Origin: Globodera rostochiensis
Taxonomy: Eukaryota; Nematoda; Chromadorea; Rhabditida; Heteroderidae
Direction: 5' to 3'
DNA length: 64,000 bases
Assembly: GCA_018350325.1 (NCBI GenBank)
Contig: JAEVLN010000035.1
Location: forward strand, 433,695 to 497,694
Positions within the stretch are counted from its first letter, which is position 1. The number at the start of each line of letters is the position of its first letter. The translations under genes were made by a program, and so were the position numbers. Shown here piece after piece: positions 1-11,108 of this stretch. The notes under the pieces were generated by a model. That model ran no database searches, was not told the DNA's origin, and saw nothing but the letters and a program-made list of their open reading frames with translations.

Positions 1-1328
1 AATATAGGTTTACAAAATTGAATTAAAAAAATTAATTTTAATCCAATAATTGGTCCGTAAATAACTACTATATAATTTTAGTCGCAATAATGTTTTTTAT
101 TATATCAGAATTGGTATGCGCTTAAAATATTTCTTTGATTTATAATCATTATTATTTTTATATATAATCACGATAAACTTTTTTGGGATCAAATTGAATT
201 TTTATTATGCATTTCTTAGGCTGTTTTCAAAGTAATAACATTCATCATTTTAGAGTTTTTTAGATTAACTGCATTAATTCATTCAACATTCCTTTAAATA
301 AAAAACTTAATTAAGCTTCAAAAATTTTCAATAAATTATTTAATTTTTTCCATCTTGAGAGTATATTCTACTCCAATTTGTGTTTATAAATTAGCATTTT
401 ATTTAAGTTAATGTGATTTTTTAAAATAAATTTTTGTTAAGCAATAAAACAATAAAAGCTTTTAAGATTAGGATTTAAACGAGGCTAAATCTTCTAACTG
501 CAACAAAGATTTTCAACTTTTATAGTGAAGGGCAAAATATTTCAAAAAGTAAGTTAAAAAAAAAGAAGCAAAAATCAAATGAATTGTCTGTGTTTATTGG
601 AAGAAATGAATGTCCATTGACTGAAACTAAAAAATGCTGTGCACCTTCCCCCCCCCCCCCCCCGAAAAAATCGATGAATTGGTTTTAACAGCCAATTTTG
701 CACAAAATGGTTAAAAATCGCTTAAAATAAAATAAAATTTAAAATTGCTCGGCAGATACCGATAAAAAAAGAATAATTCGGTAGCGATGGTTTAGCGGTG
801 CGAAAATTCTTAAGATGTTTATAAACTTTATTTACATTAGTCATTGCTAATAACTTTACATTTATTCATTTTATTTTTTTTAAAACTCATTTTAGAACTT
901 CATAATTTTTGTTTTGTTTTAAAATTTTTAATAACTTTTTTTGTATTAATAAGAAGTAAATTCTCAATTTTGCCCATATATTCATACAAATTATTTAAAA
1001 TTTTTATTTAATGCGAATTTGAGCCTTATCAATGTTAAATGACAATTGATTTAAGGTTAATTATTAATATTTTTATTGCATTAGATAAAAATTTCTAATT
1101 TTTAAAAATAATTTTAGGCAAATTGTACATTCTCTAAATTATTATGAGTTTTTTGGTTTAAACTAGATAATAAGTTTTCTTAACTGGCTAAAAAGAATAA
1201 AACTAAATGTACTAATATTATAATAAAGAGCGGATTTATATAGACTAGTTGCGTTTCCATTTTTTGGCAGGATTTATTTTTTCTTAAAAAAAGGAGACGC
1301 GAAAAATTAATTGATGTGGTTGTTGTAT
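1..1328. other. AT-rich intergenic stretch
   Basis: AT-rich sequence with no convincing ORF on either strand. The only distinct feature is a run of 16 C at 648-663 on the plus strand, inside a short GC-richer patch. Nothing else could be recognised here. Confidence 0.6.
648..663 (+). repeat. Poly-C tract, 16 nt
   Basis: Uninterrupted run of 16 C in an AT-rich surround, preceded by GTGCACCTT and followed by GAAAAAATCGATG. Two further C runs in this window (4759-4770 and 10749-10764) are also on the plus strand. The one at 10749 lies inside a dispersed repeat that also occurs elsewhere. Such runs are prone to length error in assemblies. Confidence 0.8.
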
Positions 1329-1655
1329 GTATCCGTCTCATTTTTCGAAATTCATATCCGTATCCAATTCGTGGGATTAAAAGCAAAAATTAGAACTTTT
1401 ATTGTTGATCTCTTCATCTTTGACATTTTTGTCAGCATCAGATTGAGATTGCGGGTAAAGGTATTAAGTGTCCGACGCTTTTCAAGAAATCTTTAGTACT
1501 TTTTTTGAAATGTATAACAAATTGTTAAGAAAATTATGTAAAAATTCAGAAAGATACGGATATTCGCGGATTGACTTTCATATCCGTGTCTATCTCACTT
1601 TTTCAAATTCCTATCCGTATCAATCCATATCTGGATATTCCACGGATATCTATGC
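1329..1655. repeat. ATCCG/CGGAT palindromic-word repeat
   Basis: Two clusters (1329-1376 and 1550-1655) are built from short words such as ATATCCGTATCC, CGGATATTCGCGGATTG and CCACGGATATC. The words are largely self-complementary around GGATATCC, so both strands read alike and shadow ORFs appear on each. The first cluster matches the reverse complement of 28740-28790 over nearly 50 bases, so this is a dispersed family rather than a local expansion. No terminal inverted repeat or target duplication was found. It could be the decayed remnant of a non-autonomous transposon. Confidence 0.6.
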
Positions 1656-3783
1656 AATTTACTGTGTTTAACAATTTTTTTATTTATATTAACTATTTTT
1701 TAGACAACAATAAGAAACTTTTTTTAATTTTTTGTTTTTTTTATGTTGAATGCATTCTAATTAATAATAACATTTTTAATATCATTTTATTTTTAAAAGT
1801 ATTTTTTTTATTACACCTAATTGCATCTTGATGTTTTAAGTGAGGATCATTTACATCACGATGAGCAGTTTTCCTCTTTTATCAGTGCATTCAGCGTGAC
1901 GATTTGATTCGATGAGATAGCTATTTTGCATTTCGTATTTTTTTATAATTTTGAGCTTTATCATTTTTTAAAATCAGTCTTGGATGAGTTCGGCACCGCC
2001 GTTGATTAGATGTAAACTAATGATTGATTTCTGATAACATTTAAATTTTAAACCTATTTAAATTTTTTTAATTAAATTTAAAAATAATTTAGATTTATAA
2101 TTAAAGGAGTTATCAATTTAAGTAAATTAAAACAAATTTAATTTGCAAATTAATTTAAAAAGGGGTATAGTTAGATTTGTTTTAGTTTCTTAACACGTAT
2201 TTTTTAAGATATTTTGGATAATGCCGCTGATCCAAATTTTTTACTAAAAAGTCTTGTGTTGATTCGAATTTGAAAATTTTATGCTATTCCGTTTTGTTAT
2301 TATTTATATAAATTGTTCTATTCGTGGCACACGCTATCATTTTATTGTTGTTATCCAATCAAAATGCATCTTTTGTTTTCAATAACTATAATATTTTTTA
2401 TTCTCGATTGTACATTTGTTTTTGAAGAATATTGTGCCAAATGCAGTTTGAAACTTCTTTTTTTGCAATTCATTAATAAATTTCATTATTATATTATTTT
2501 ATTTTGGGTTTTAAAGTTTTTAAGGCCTTTATTAATTTTCTAATAATATTTTTTTCATTAAACGATTTATTAATTAGCGCCAAAGATGTATTTTATTCTA
2601 TTCATTGTAGCGCATAGAAACCAAATTGCAAAAAATATTCATATCTCTTTGAAATAATTACTTTATAAATTTTACAACCGTTAATCCTTGTCCACACAAA
2701 GTGTTTTGGTAAACAATTTGTATTTTAAATTACACATTCATTTGCCGTTGATAACCGTTTGACGAATAAAAGATTCGATATTCATTGGCAGCCTTGATAT
2801 AATTTTTATTGATAATTTATCAGATTTGTATTATTTCCAATGTTACTTTTATAGGTAAAAAAAATTGCTCTTTAGTTATAGATTTTTAACTCATTTTTCT
2901 TTTAAAATCCTTAAAATAATCGAATAAACTAATATCAAATTAAGTAAGATAAAATATGTCTTTTAATAAAAACATCTAAAACCAATTAAATGCATATGAA
3001 ATCGATGGCCTAATATGGTATTCTGTATCTCAGATTTTGACAAAGCCCATGCCAAAAGCTGAATGAATGCTTATTTAACTAATGTTTTAAAATAATTAGT
3101 CTTTTTGATTTTGTGTGATCACATTTGAATTTTAATCCAATTGTTTCAAAGTATTATTTAAATAATTAACCAAAGCGCTTTGTTCTTAAATTAGAATTAA
3201 CAGAATAAGAGTATGCCCATTATACCCTCTCAACCATATTTTTTTACTCTGAGATCTGTCATTTGAAAAAACAATTGCCGGTTTTAATTAAATTTGAAAG
3301 TCTAAAATATACACATAAATACTTTAAATTTGGAAGCTTAAAAATTCAAGAAAAATATATAATTTTCATAATGTTCGTTAAGCCAAAACAGCCAAAAAGG
3401 CGGGCAAAATAGCGGGAACAGATTTATCCAAAAATTGCTAATTAGTAAATTCAGGACGAGAAATGCAAGTTGCAATAATTGGAAAATTCAATAATTCAAG
3501 AAATTATATCATGTCTAATCTAAAAATAAAAATCAATATTAAAATAAGGAGTCCAGCTCGATGAAGATGGAAGCGTCGACAATTTAAAATATAATCAAAT
3601 TAAATAAAATTACCTTTAAATCATTGATAACTTTATAATTGGTCTGTTTGAAATTGTTTAATAACTATAAAACAATAATAAAACTATATTTTTGGCAAAA
3701 ACCACATAACAAGTGTGTCAATTTTCAGTCAATTTTTTGAATTTTTAACATTTTGGTCGTAAAATACACTAAAAAAATTTTTT
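1656..3783. other. AT-rich intergenic stretch
   Basis: Homopolymer-rich AT sequence. The longest open frame, around 2313-2543, encodes only F/I/L/Y-rich residues expected from base composition. No repeat, RNA gene or coding island was recognised. Confidence 0.55.
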
Positions 3784-3877
3784 GCCGATTTTTAAATTTT
3801 TCAAAAATTCAAATTTTTTGCGAATTCTGCTTTTTTTGGGGATGTGGATGGTAGGCACTGCCGATAGGCGCCGCCAA
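3784..3877 (-). repeat. Dispersed GC-core repeat, copy A
   Basis: Read on the minus strand this segment contains GGCGGCGCCTATCGGCA, then AAAAAAAGCAGAATTCGC, then AATTTTTGAA and AAAAATCGGC. The same order of blocks is found at 54988-55129, and parts of it at 10678-10775 and 62134-62228. Two of those copies lie inside hAT-type elements, so this one may mark another decayed element. No ends or target duplication were found around it. Confidence 0.6.
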
Positions 3878-4509
3878 ACAGATTTTCCACCAAAATTTAA
3901 AAAAAAAAATCGGTTTTCTCGGCATCGTCGACACTAAATAAACTTCACTTCAACATTTAAAAAATTAAGACTAAATAAATAATGGATCACAAATTTTTAC
4001 ATTCGGCTTATTTATTTATTTTAGAAATATTTCATTGGTATTTTAGCTTTTGTATCATTTATTAAAACAAAATCTATAAAATAATATTTTTCATTAATGC
4101 TTATATAATCCGCGTCTGCTTTTTTTAGTAGTACATGGGTTTGGTTATAAAATTATTTTCGATTTAACAAATTTAGATACTTTAAAAATGTTGTTTTTAT
4201 GTATTTTTCATTTTTAGCTTTAAGATTAATAAAAATTAATTACCTAAATTTATAATAAAACAATGCATATTCATAATTGAAAAAGAAACAGCGAAAAATA
4301 AGCAAAAGTAAGGAAAAATTAATAAAAAACAAATATTTTGTTGTAATAAAATATAAAATCGACAAAATTTTGCTAAAATAAAAGTATCTTTTGTTACTAA
4401 AAATTAAATAGTTAAATATTACCCAAACCATAAAAATGCATTATTTGAGAAAATAAAAACATAGCAATTCGTTATTCATCTAAGGGCAGCAGATACAAAT
4501 TATTTTAAG
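3878..4509. other. AT-rich intergenic stretch
   Basis: A short GC-richer tail (TCGGCATCGTCGAC near 3920) adjoins the repeat to the left. The rest is AT-rich sequence in which only composition-driven ORFs occur. No gene is supported. Confidence 0.5.
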
Positions 4510-4697
4510 TAGAGCCCGTCGAGACGAGATCTCGTCTCGAAATCTCGAAAAATCTCGACGAGATTCTGGAGAAATCTCGTCTCGACATCTCGTCTCGAAT
4601 AAAACTGAATTGCGAGATTTTTCGAGATCCGAGATTTTTTCGAGAATCTCGTCTCGAGTCTCGCTCGAAAGAAGCTCGAGATTCTCGATCTCGACTC
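4510..4697. repeat. TCTCG/CGAGA palindromic-word block
   Basis: About 190 bp composed almost wholly of TCTCG and CGAGA words in both orientations, including CGAGATCTCGTCTCGAAATC and CTCGAGATTCTCGATCTCG. It begins TAGAGCCCGTCGAGA. That opening resembles the TAGAGTCCGG end of the hAT-like element at 54554, which has a proven 8-bp target duplication. The right edge reads TCGACTCCA, a weaker complement of the left edge. I found no matching target duplication. The ORFs on both strands here (S/R/E-rich) are products of the repeat. Confidence 0.7.
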
Positions 4698-4756
4698 CAA
4701 AATGTTTCATGAAAACAGTGCTTTTTTAAACAAAGATTGCCAATTTTTGTAAAAAA

Positions 4757-4870
4757 TGCCCCCCCCCCCCGGCGATGGGAAAACGAACGCCCATCCCCGG
4801 CTGGCAGAAAAAAGCAGCCATTTGAATAGCTGCAGCGAGCGGTGGATGGAAAGAATGGCTGCTTTCATTC
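4757..4870. repeat. Poly-C tract and GC-rich island
   Basis: A run of 12 C (4759-4770) is followed by about 100 bp of raised GC with short inverted words, for example GATGGG with CCCATC and AGCAGCC with GGCTGCT. It lies directly right of the TCTCG block and may be part of the same inserted unit. No coding frame is supported. Confidence 0.4.
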
Positions 4871-6989
4871 ACTTTAATCGATTATAAATTTAATAAATAC
4901 CTTTCCAACTTATGTCTGGAAATAAACAGCAAAACATAGCAATTGCAATGAACACAAATATTTTTTGTTTTTTTAATAATAAGTATTGGAGACACCTTAA
5001 CCGAGCTTATTAACAAGCCAACATAAGCTAAACTATGGTTTCATGAAACCTAAAGAAAATTTTATAAATGATTTATCGTTAAATTTTTTATTGTAATTTA
5101 TTTAGGAAAATTATGAAGAAGTTTCGCTAGTAATTAAACTTGATATTATAAATATTTAAATGTTACACAAAACAAATTTTAAAGTTGTACCAATGCAAAA
5201 TAAAGAAAATAATTAATTTTGACGATGTTTTTAACTAGACTATAAGTAAAAAATTGTATTAATAATTTCTTATTTTTAATTGGTTTTGTTTCCTAAAACA
5301 TTTTTAAATCTTAATAAATATATATTAATATTTGTGAATCAGTTTATTAAAATGTTAATATTTCTAATACCTTTTTTTATTTGTTTTATAATTCTTTTTG
5401 GTAAACTTGCTTGTCGAACTTCCAGAGATTGGGCACACTTCTTTATCATCGACAGCACTTAGCTCCGCTAAAGCCTTGTTCAAATGTATGCAAATTTTTT
5501 CACACAATGGCTAATAAATTGGTTGAGAATTGTTGTTTAATGTTCTTTCGTTATACAAATTAAATTTCTAAATAGAAAAATTCAGTACCGATTTAGCGCT
5601 GTAAAAATTCACTGGATGTAATTTTTGTATGCACTTCCACAATTGCAATTAGACAATTTTTATTTTTTAACACAGTTCAGTTTTGGTATTAGGATTGCTG
5701 CTTGTATTTGAAGATTTTAGATTATTTTAAATTAAATTAGTTCTTCCTGAATTAGAGTCAAATTTTATCAACATGTTGAAAACGCTAATGTTATGTGAAC
5801 AATTAGATTTTTCCGTTTATTATTAGACGGTTAATTAATGTTTTATTTGGGCATAGTTTACTATTATTTTTTTATTAAATATGTTAGTGAAATTTTGCTA
5901 TATAATTTATAAATAATTAAAAAACTATTAGAATAGTTTTTTCAAAACTTCAAGTTTTAAGACATGATGCACCATTTGGTGTGCGCCTTTGTGGTGTTAA
6001 TTTTACATTGTTAAAGGTACGCGGTTGTTATGGCACCTCTTGCATATTTATTTACATTTATTTAAATGTAATGATTGAAAATTTTCATTTATGTATTTTG
6101 CGGTGAGTATAATAAACGAACATTTAAAGAAAGAGTGAGTGTAAAATTAGAAGCGTTTATGCACAATAAGTGTATCGTTGTAATAAATAAAACAAAAACA
6201 TGTAAATATAATAATTAATGAACTTGAAAATAAACGGTTATAAACAAACTTTTTGATTTTTTAATAAATTTTTAATTCTAGATATTTTAATATTATTTAA
6301 GTCAGCAATTATTTTATATTTAATAATGTATTTGGGTTTTTAAAATTATCTAATATTTATATTTTTTTATTTTAATGCTTCAATTTATTTTTATTTGGTA
6401 ATAATTCTAATTACTTAAACTATAGATTGTATTTATAATTAAGTTGATTTTATTGATTAACCCATATTTTTTATTAAATTCTTAGTTATTTAATTTCCCT
6501 TCTCTTTACATTAATCTCATTACTGGAAATTAACAGACTGATTGTCTTCTGTCTGTTATAGAAGCTATAGTACATGGAGGGCCTTAAAGGAAGGCTTAAA
6601 ACAATACATTGTTACTACTCCTGATGTATTGCCATCTTGTTTCTATAGCATTTCTACGATTTTACGTCAACACCAAAATTTGTCAACATATTCTGGAAAA
6701 ATACGTTATAACTATCCTGTATGATGTTTATTACAATCTTTACGTTCTTTATAAAATTTAGATATTTAATTTGTAATTTCAATTTGAATGACTGGAATGA
6801 GAAGTGATCATTTTTGAACGACTTCTTGCGCACATGATATATCGGTAATCCAGTGCTTTGTAAATGTTTTGACAACAAAGCAACCATACGGTGACAAGCT
6901 TAGAATATTTTTATCTTTATAAATTTATGATTGCACAACAAAGTTATTTAGAAGTCAATTCAGTCGGTTACATATATCGGAGGCAAAAC
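4871..6989. other. AT-rich intergenic stretch
   Basis: AT-rich. An ORF at 6542-6724 on the plus strand (60 residues, with STWRALKEGLKQYI near its start) is slightly better than background but has no recognisable family and no supporting neighbours. Nothing else was recognised. Confidence 0.45.
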
Positions 6990-7205
6990 TTATGGACACC
7001 CGCTAATTCGCTTATTTCTTCCCCATACTTTGGATAGAAGCCAAAATTGCGTCCACTTAGATTTAACATTATGAAGATCCATCTTCACACCAAAAAGTTC
7101 CGGCTTGATTCCACGCTGTTCTGCTTTCACTTCACCAATCGTCGCTTTCACTTCTCCAATTTCATTTCCAATCTGACTTTTGAGATACGATCCGAAAGCA
7201 ACCAT
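6990..7205 (-). CDS. Hypothetical coiled-coil protein or exon
   Basis: ATG-started frame of 71 residues with clearly raised GC. Residues 13-35 carry the internally repeated hydrophilic pattern GEVKATIGEVKAEQRGIK, which reads as a short coiled coil of E/K heptads. Upstream on the minus strand, ATAATCACAG directly precedes GAAGCTATG, so this may be an internal exon with a splice acceptor rather than a first exon. The C-terminal third (KWTQFWLLSKVWG) is basic and aromatic. A possible donor (AAT/GTTAAATC) lies in the middle, so the last 25 residues could be intron. I do not recognise the family; a fragment of a larger gene is equally possible. Confidence 0.35.
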   Translation of the reverse strand: MVAFGSYLKSQIGNEIGEVKATIGEVKAEQRGIKPELFGVKMDLHNVKSKWTQFWLLSKVWGRNKRISGCP

Positions 7206-8363
7206 AGCTTCCTGTGATTATAGTCACATGGAGGCAATGGTTCATTAAATTATCGATAAAATAAATTATTTTTATGTAGCGATGCCGTAGCCCTGTTGTG
7301 TGACAATACTTTGCCCATGTTGTCTGCCGCACTTTTTTAAATTCTTTTTAAGTTGGAGGTTTCGGAAATTAATCGTGAAGTCAAAAATAAATTATGTATT
7401 AGTAGAGTTTTTGTATTTTTTTTTAATATTTAATTTAAATTTTTTTACATGCTATTTTAATTGTAATTTTGCTTTAAGTAACTTATGCAAATATATAATA
7501 TTGATTAAATTTACAATTAAAATGCTTTTGAGCCAGCGGTGCTCAGTCCATCTTTGGTCGTTTGCCACTGTTGCTAAATTCATAAAATACACCATATAAG
7601 AAGTAAAAAGCGTTTATGTGTAACAACTAATCAATAAAACAAAAATTAATAATAATATTGAAACGTTTTATTAAAAAATAATTAAATTTATCAAAGAAAA
7701 TAATGTATAACAAGATTTTTTAAAATTTTAACTTTGATCTTTTAATAAAAATGGTTTCTATTTTTGTTAAAAGTTTGGCACTTTTCGTGGTCCAAATCTT
7801 TCTTTATAAAATAATTTGAGTTAAATATATTTAAGTGTAAGTCACAAATATAAAAAGCAAAATTAACCGACAATTGAAAGTGATAACTAAATAATTAAAT
7901 CATTTTCTTATGCTATGCGGATTAATATTATATATAGTTATAAGATAAACAAGGTATCAACTATTTCATAATTTAACTGATTTTTCTAAGTATGAAATTT
8001 AAATAAAAAAGCAACGCTTAGAGAGGATAAACTTGATTTATTTTTAATTTGTTTGGTTTATATCAAGGAATATGTGCACAACTTGCGCAACGAATGTCTG
8101 TGGAAAGGATTACAAAAAATTGTTTATTTAACCGCAGAGCTTTGGGGAGGGCGCATTTAAAATTTCCAAATTAAATTGTTGAACCTTTTGAAAATACCAT
8201 CTAAAAGTAAATATGATTAATAAAATAAGGATAGGAAAAAGACAAAAAAAAGAGAATCATCATAAAAACGTAATAGTATTAAAAATTGGTTGGTTTAGAA
8301 ATAGATTTAATAATAAAATTAGATTAAAAATAACATAATAAGTACAATATATTTTGCTAATAG
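7206..8363. other. AT-rich stretch with weak coding patches
   Basis: Two short patches (7268-7335 and 7521-7600, plus strand) have higher GC and read as plausible peptide, for example DAVALLCDNTLPMLSAALF ending at a stop. Neither has both splice signals, and no gene model can be built. The rest is AT-rich filler. Confidence 0.4.
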
Positions 8364-8489
8364 ATGGCCAGAGTGGAGCGTGGACGAGAGCCCGGCAGGA
8401 AATTTCTGCTGAACTATGAGTTTTCTTCTCAAGAACTCGTTGTCAAGCAAGAACACCGCCGTGGAAGAAAGAGGTTTTTTCTAATGTGA
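8364..8489 (+). CDS. Small hypothetical ORF, 41 residues
   Basis: ATG to TGA in a GC-richer island surrounded by AT-rich sequence. The product is strongly basic, starting MARVERGREPGRKFLLNYEF and ending with an RRGRKRFF patch. There is no signal peptide or membrane segment and I do not recognise it. The 13-bp string TAGATGGCCAGAG around the start also occurs in reverse near 32362, and a shorter match lies near 58975, so the start may lie in a dispersed repeat rather than a gene. A nuclear or RNA-binding tail exon is one possibility, a transposon remnant another. Confidence 0.25.
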   Translation: MARVERGREPGRKFLLNYEFSSQELVVKQEHRRGRKRFFLM

Positions 8490-8823
8490 TATAAGTAAAT
8501 TAAGGAAAACGGCGCTCAAATATTTGTAGCAAATATATTTACAAATATGTCAATATTATTTAAATGTTAGGGAACATACAAAATTTGAAGAATAAATAAT
8601 ATTGCCGAAATAAAGACCAAACGATTAAATATTAATATGCAAATAAGAATAATTAAACATAGAAATTAACTTTTGTTGAAAATAATTAAATAGACAGGTT
8701 ACATCAAAGGAATCTCTTAGCTCTACATGATATTTAAAGTGAATATTTTACCCATTATTTTCATTTAATTCATATATTAATAAGTTAAAATAAAAATGAT
8801 TTTTTTTTCGTAATTCACCTTTG

Positions 8824-8943
8824 ATGACAATAGTTTTGGCAATGACAGCCGGGCGGAGGTTAGACGTGGAATTTAAAAAAAAAGATGCAAAACAAATTAA
8901 ATTTGTGTTTGGAGTTGGAGTTGGCGTTGAATTACCTTCTTAG
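8824..8943 (+). CDS. Small hypothetical ORF, 39 residues
   Basis: ATG-started frame ending in TAG, beginning MTIVLAMTAGRRLDVEFKKK and finishing with a G/V-alternating stretch (FGVGVGVELPS). Third positions are mixed and GC is above the surround. The start lies 334 bp downstream of the stop of the 8364 ORF, on the same strand but in a different frame, so the two could be exons of one gene only with an intron between them. The GTTGGAGTTGGCGTT run is also a short internal repeat. No family is recognised. Confidence 0.25.
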   Translation: MTIVLAMTAGRRLDVEFKKKDAKQIKFVFGVGVGVELPS

Positions 8944-10410
8944 GCGCTAACTACTTCCTAAAAAATTTTCGGGTGCGGACGAGAATTGAAAACTCGATTA
9001 TGCTGAATATTGGCACAAAAGATTTATTATTTATTTTATTTATCCAGACAAAAATATATGTTAATAAACAATCTTAATATTCAAAAGAAATATACTTCAA
9101 ATGAAAATAGTTTAAAGACACGCTAAGATTTGTATATAATGAATAAAAATGTGTTAAAGGATTAGAGTTTGAATATACCGCGCTATATTTTTAAATTGAA
9201 AAATTAATGATTAAATTTAAAAATGTTTAAAAAAGAAATTAAATAGGGTCTGCGTGTTTTGCAGGAAAGGTAGATGCCGTTTGTACAAAAAAGCAGGTGT
9301 CGCTCTGCTTTTTTTTGGTAGGGTTGTTAGGAAGCGATTGAGACAAGAATAAGAGAATATAAAGTGTAGAAACAAAACTTGAAAACGAACTTTTTAATCT
9401 TGTTGCCTTTCGCCAATTTAATAAATATCGATATTTAAATAAGTATGCGCAATGCACATACAATCGTTTGAATTCCGCCAATAAGGGAAACGATGGACGT
9501 ATGTATTAAATACTGTATTTATTAGTAGAAAACATATTTTTACAAATTAAATATATTATACTTGATTAAATGGAGAAATAGACACTTCACTGACAAATAT
9601 CATCGTCGATTACAAATCAAAATAACATTTAAAACCAGTAAAAACGATAGTGCAATAGATTTGATTTGCCTGCAATCATATATTAATAAAAAATAATTAT
9701 ATATTCAATGCAGATACATACAAAATTGGATTGCAAAGTCTCTTTCTAATTCAATTTCTGTAAAAAAGATTAATTAAAAATTTATACACAATAAATAAGT
9801 TTTTTTTTAAATAAAATAAACATCGAAAACAATAATTTTAGATAATTAAAATTATACTATTTACAATTTAAATAATTTTATATTTTTCTAATTACATTGC
9901 ATAATTCTTGTTATTAAAATTCATTTATAATAAAACACAGTTACATTAATTATTTTAATAAAGATAAAATTTGCATCAAAAAATTTCAACAATTACATTG
10001 TCATAAAAAATGTCCAAAATCAGTACACAATATTAACATGACTTTGTTGTTTTTCACAATTTTTTTTTCTTCTTCAACTCAAGCTAATGATTAAACTCAA
10101 CTTGGGATCAATTTAATTAAATTTAATTACCCAAATGTTAGACTACGTAACAAGAAATTTAAATTATTAAAAGTTTAAAAAAATAAACGGAATGTAATAA
10201 TCAATCAGTTAATATATATATCTCGTTAAAATATTTTTAAAACAAATAAAATTAAATTGTGGTTATTTATATCAAAATTTAAATTCTAAACTATTATTTA
10301 TTTATTTGCATAAAATGTGGCCATTAATTTAATTCTGCTGTTCAAGAATCAGAATTAAACGATCCGCCGAGATCATTTAAGATTGCAAACTTTAATAAAT
10401 GAAATATATA
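8944..10410. other. AT-rich intergenic stretch
   Basis: Mostly AT-rich. An 80-residue frame on the minus strand (9239-9481) starts at TTG rather than ATG and has S/F/L-rich composition with one patch (NNPTKKKQSDTCFF) that looks less random. I do not call it a gene. No repeats were recognised. Confidence 0.45.
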
Positions 10411-10677
10411 CAGGTCGCAGATTTGATGCTTTAGCATCTTTTTGGTGTTTTTTGGATTCTTTTTATGCTTTTTGTTGTTTTTTGAGAATTTCACTGGTAG
10501 AATGCAAATTTTCTATTAAATTTTGAATATTTGGCTTAATATTTTTCCATTTTTTCTGTGTATTTTCATTTTTAATGAAAAAGCGTGTTCCGGTTTGAAA
10601 TAATTGGGAATTTTCTTAATAAAAAACCTCATCAATTTTTTTTAAAGCAAAAAAGCATCACATCTTCTGCAAATTTA

Positions 10678-10775
10678 TTTGCAATCTCTTAACAAATCCA
10701 GTCAAAAATGCGAAAAATTTTCTCGGCGGCGCCTATCGGCACCGCCGACCCCCCCCCCCCCCCCACTAAAAAAAG
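10678..10775 (+). repeat. Dispersed GC-core repeat, copy B
   Basis: Contains TTTGCAATCTCTTAACAAAT, GTCAAAAATGCG, TTTTCTCGGCGGCGCC and TATCGGCACCGCCGAC, followed by a run of 16 C at 10749-10764. The same block order is found at 54988 and, reversed, at 3784 and 62134. It lies wholly inside the hAT element at 10411-11100. Confidence 0.7.
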
Positions 10776-10803
10776 TGAGGGAAAACCGCCCGCAAAAAAA
10801 AAC

Positions 10804-10977
10804 ATGATTTTAGCAAAATGGACGGATGTCCGCAATTCATTGAAAGTTGAGACCGTAAAATCACTGGCACAAATCAAAGTTAATTTCGATAATTCGTGCC
10901 CCGAGTTTTACCAAATGTTAATTTCAAACAAAAAATTGCTTAAATCGATAATGGATAATAAAAAATATGTCATTTGA
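10804..10977 (+). pseudogene. hAT transposase C-terminal fragment
   Basis: The last 58 codons of an 89-codon open frame (10708-10977) read like the C-terminal end of hAT-type transposases. ILAKWTDVRNSLKVETVKS is followed by a segment with an N-F-x-x-S-C-x-E-F-Y pattern and then KLLKSIMDNKKY before the stop. In hAT proteins this block follows the dimerisation region that helps form the transposase multimer. The catalytic DDE core, BED finger and N-terminus are missing, so it cannot be an active enzyme. The first 32 codons of the frame come from the dispersed GC-core repeat and poly-C tract and are not transposase-like. Assignment is from pattern memory, not a search. Confidence 0.6.
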
Positions 10978-11108
10978 ACATTTCACATTCACTATTTACC
11001 GGTTAAACAAAGGTTTTTAAAAATGATGCTTTTTGGTCCCAAAAGATGCTTTTTTTGCTAGACAAATGATGTTTTTGAAAATTTTCATCTGTGAGCCCTG
11101 AATATATA

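Larger units (their letters stand above)
10411..11100 (+). mobile_element. hAT transposon, internally deleted, 690 bp
   Basis: The left end reads CAGGTCGCAGAT and the right end ATCTGTGAGCCCTG, giving imperfect terminal inverted repeats that start CAGG as in many hAT elements. Both sides carry the same 8-bp sequence AATATATA (10403-10410 and 11101-11108), the target-site length of the hAT superfamily. The duplication is low-complexity, so alone it would be weak. Together with the ends and the internal hAT-type C-terminal frame at 10804-10977 it is convincing. Short repeats of GATGCTTTTTT and its variants lie just inside both ends, like subterminal motifs. The element is far too short to encode a full transposase and is presumably non-autonomous. 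It also contains dispersed repeat copy B. Confidence 0.7.

Noticed and set aside
4480..4710. S/R/E-rich ORFs on the minus strand
   Set aside because: They are translations of the TCTCG/CGAGA block in different frames.
10120..10141. Spliced-leader-like string TTTAATTACCCAA
   Set aside because: It resembles the core of the nematode SL1 leader. Only about 17 of 22 positions fit by eye, the expected donor GT is not in place after it, and no Sm site or snRNA-like structure follows. Chance in AT-rich DNA is likely.
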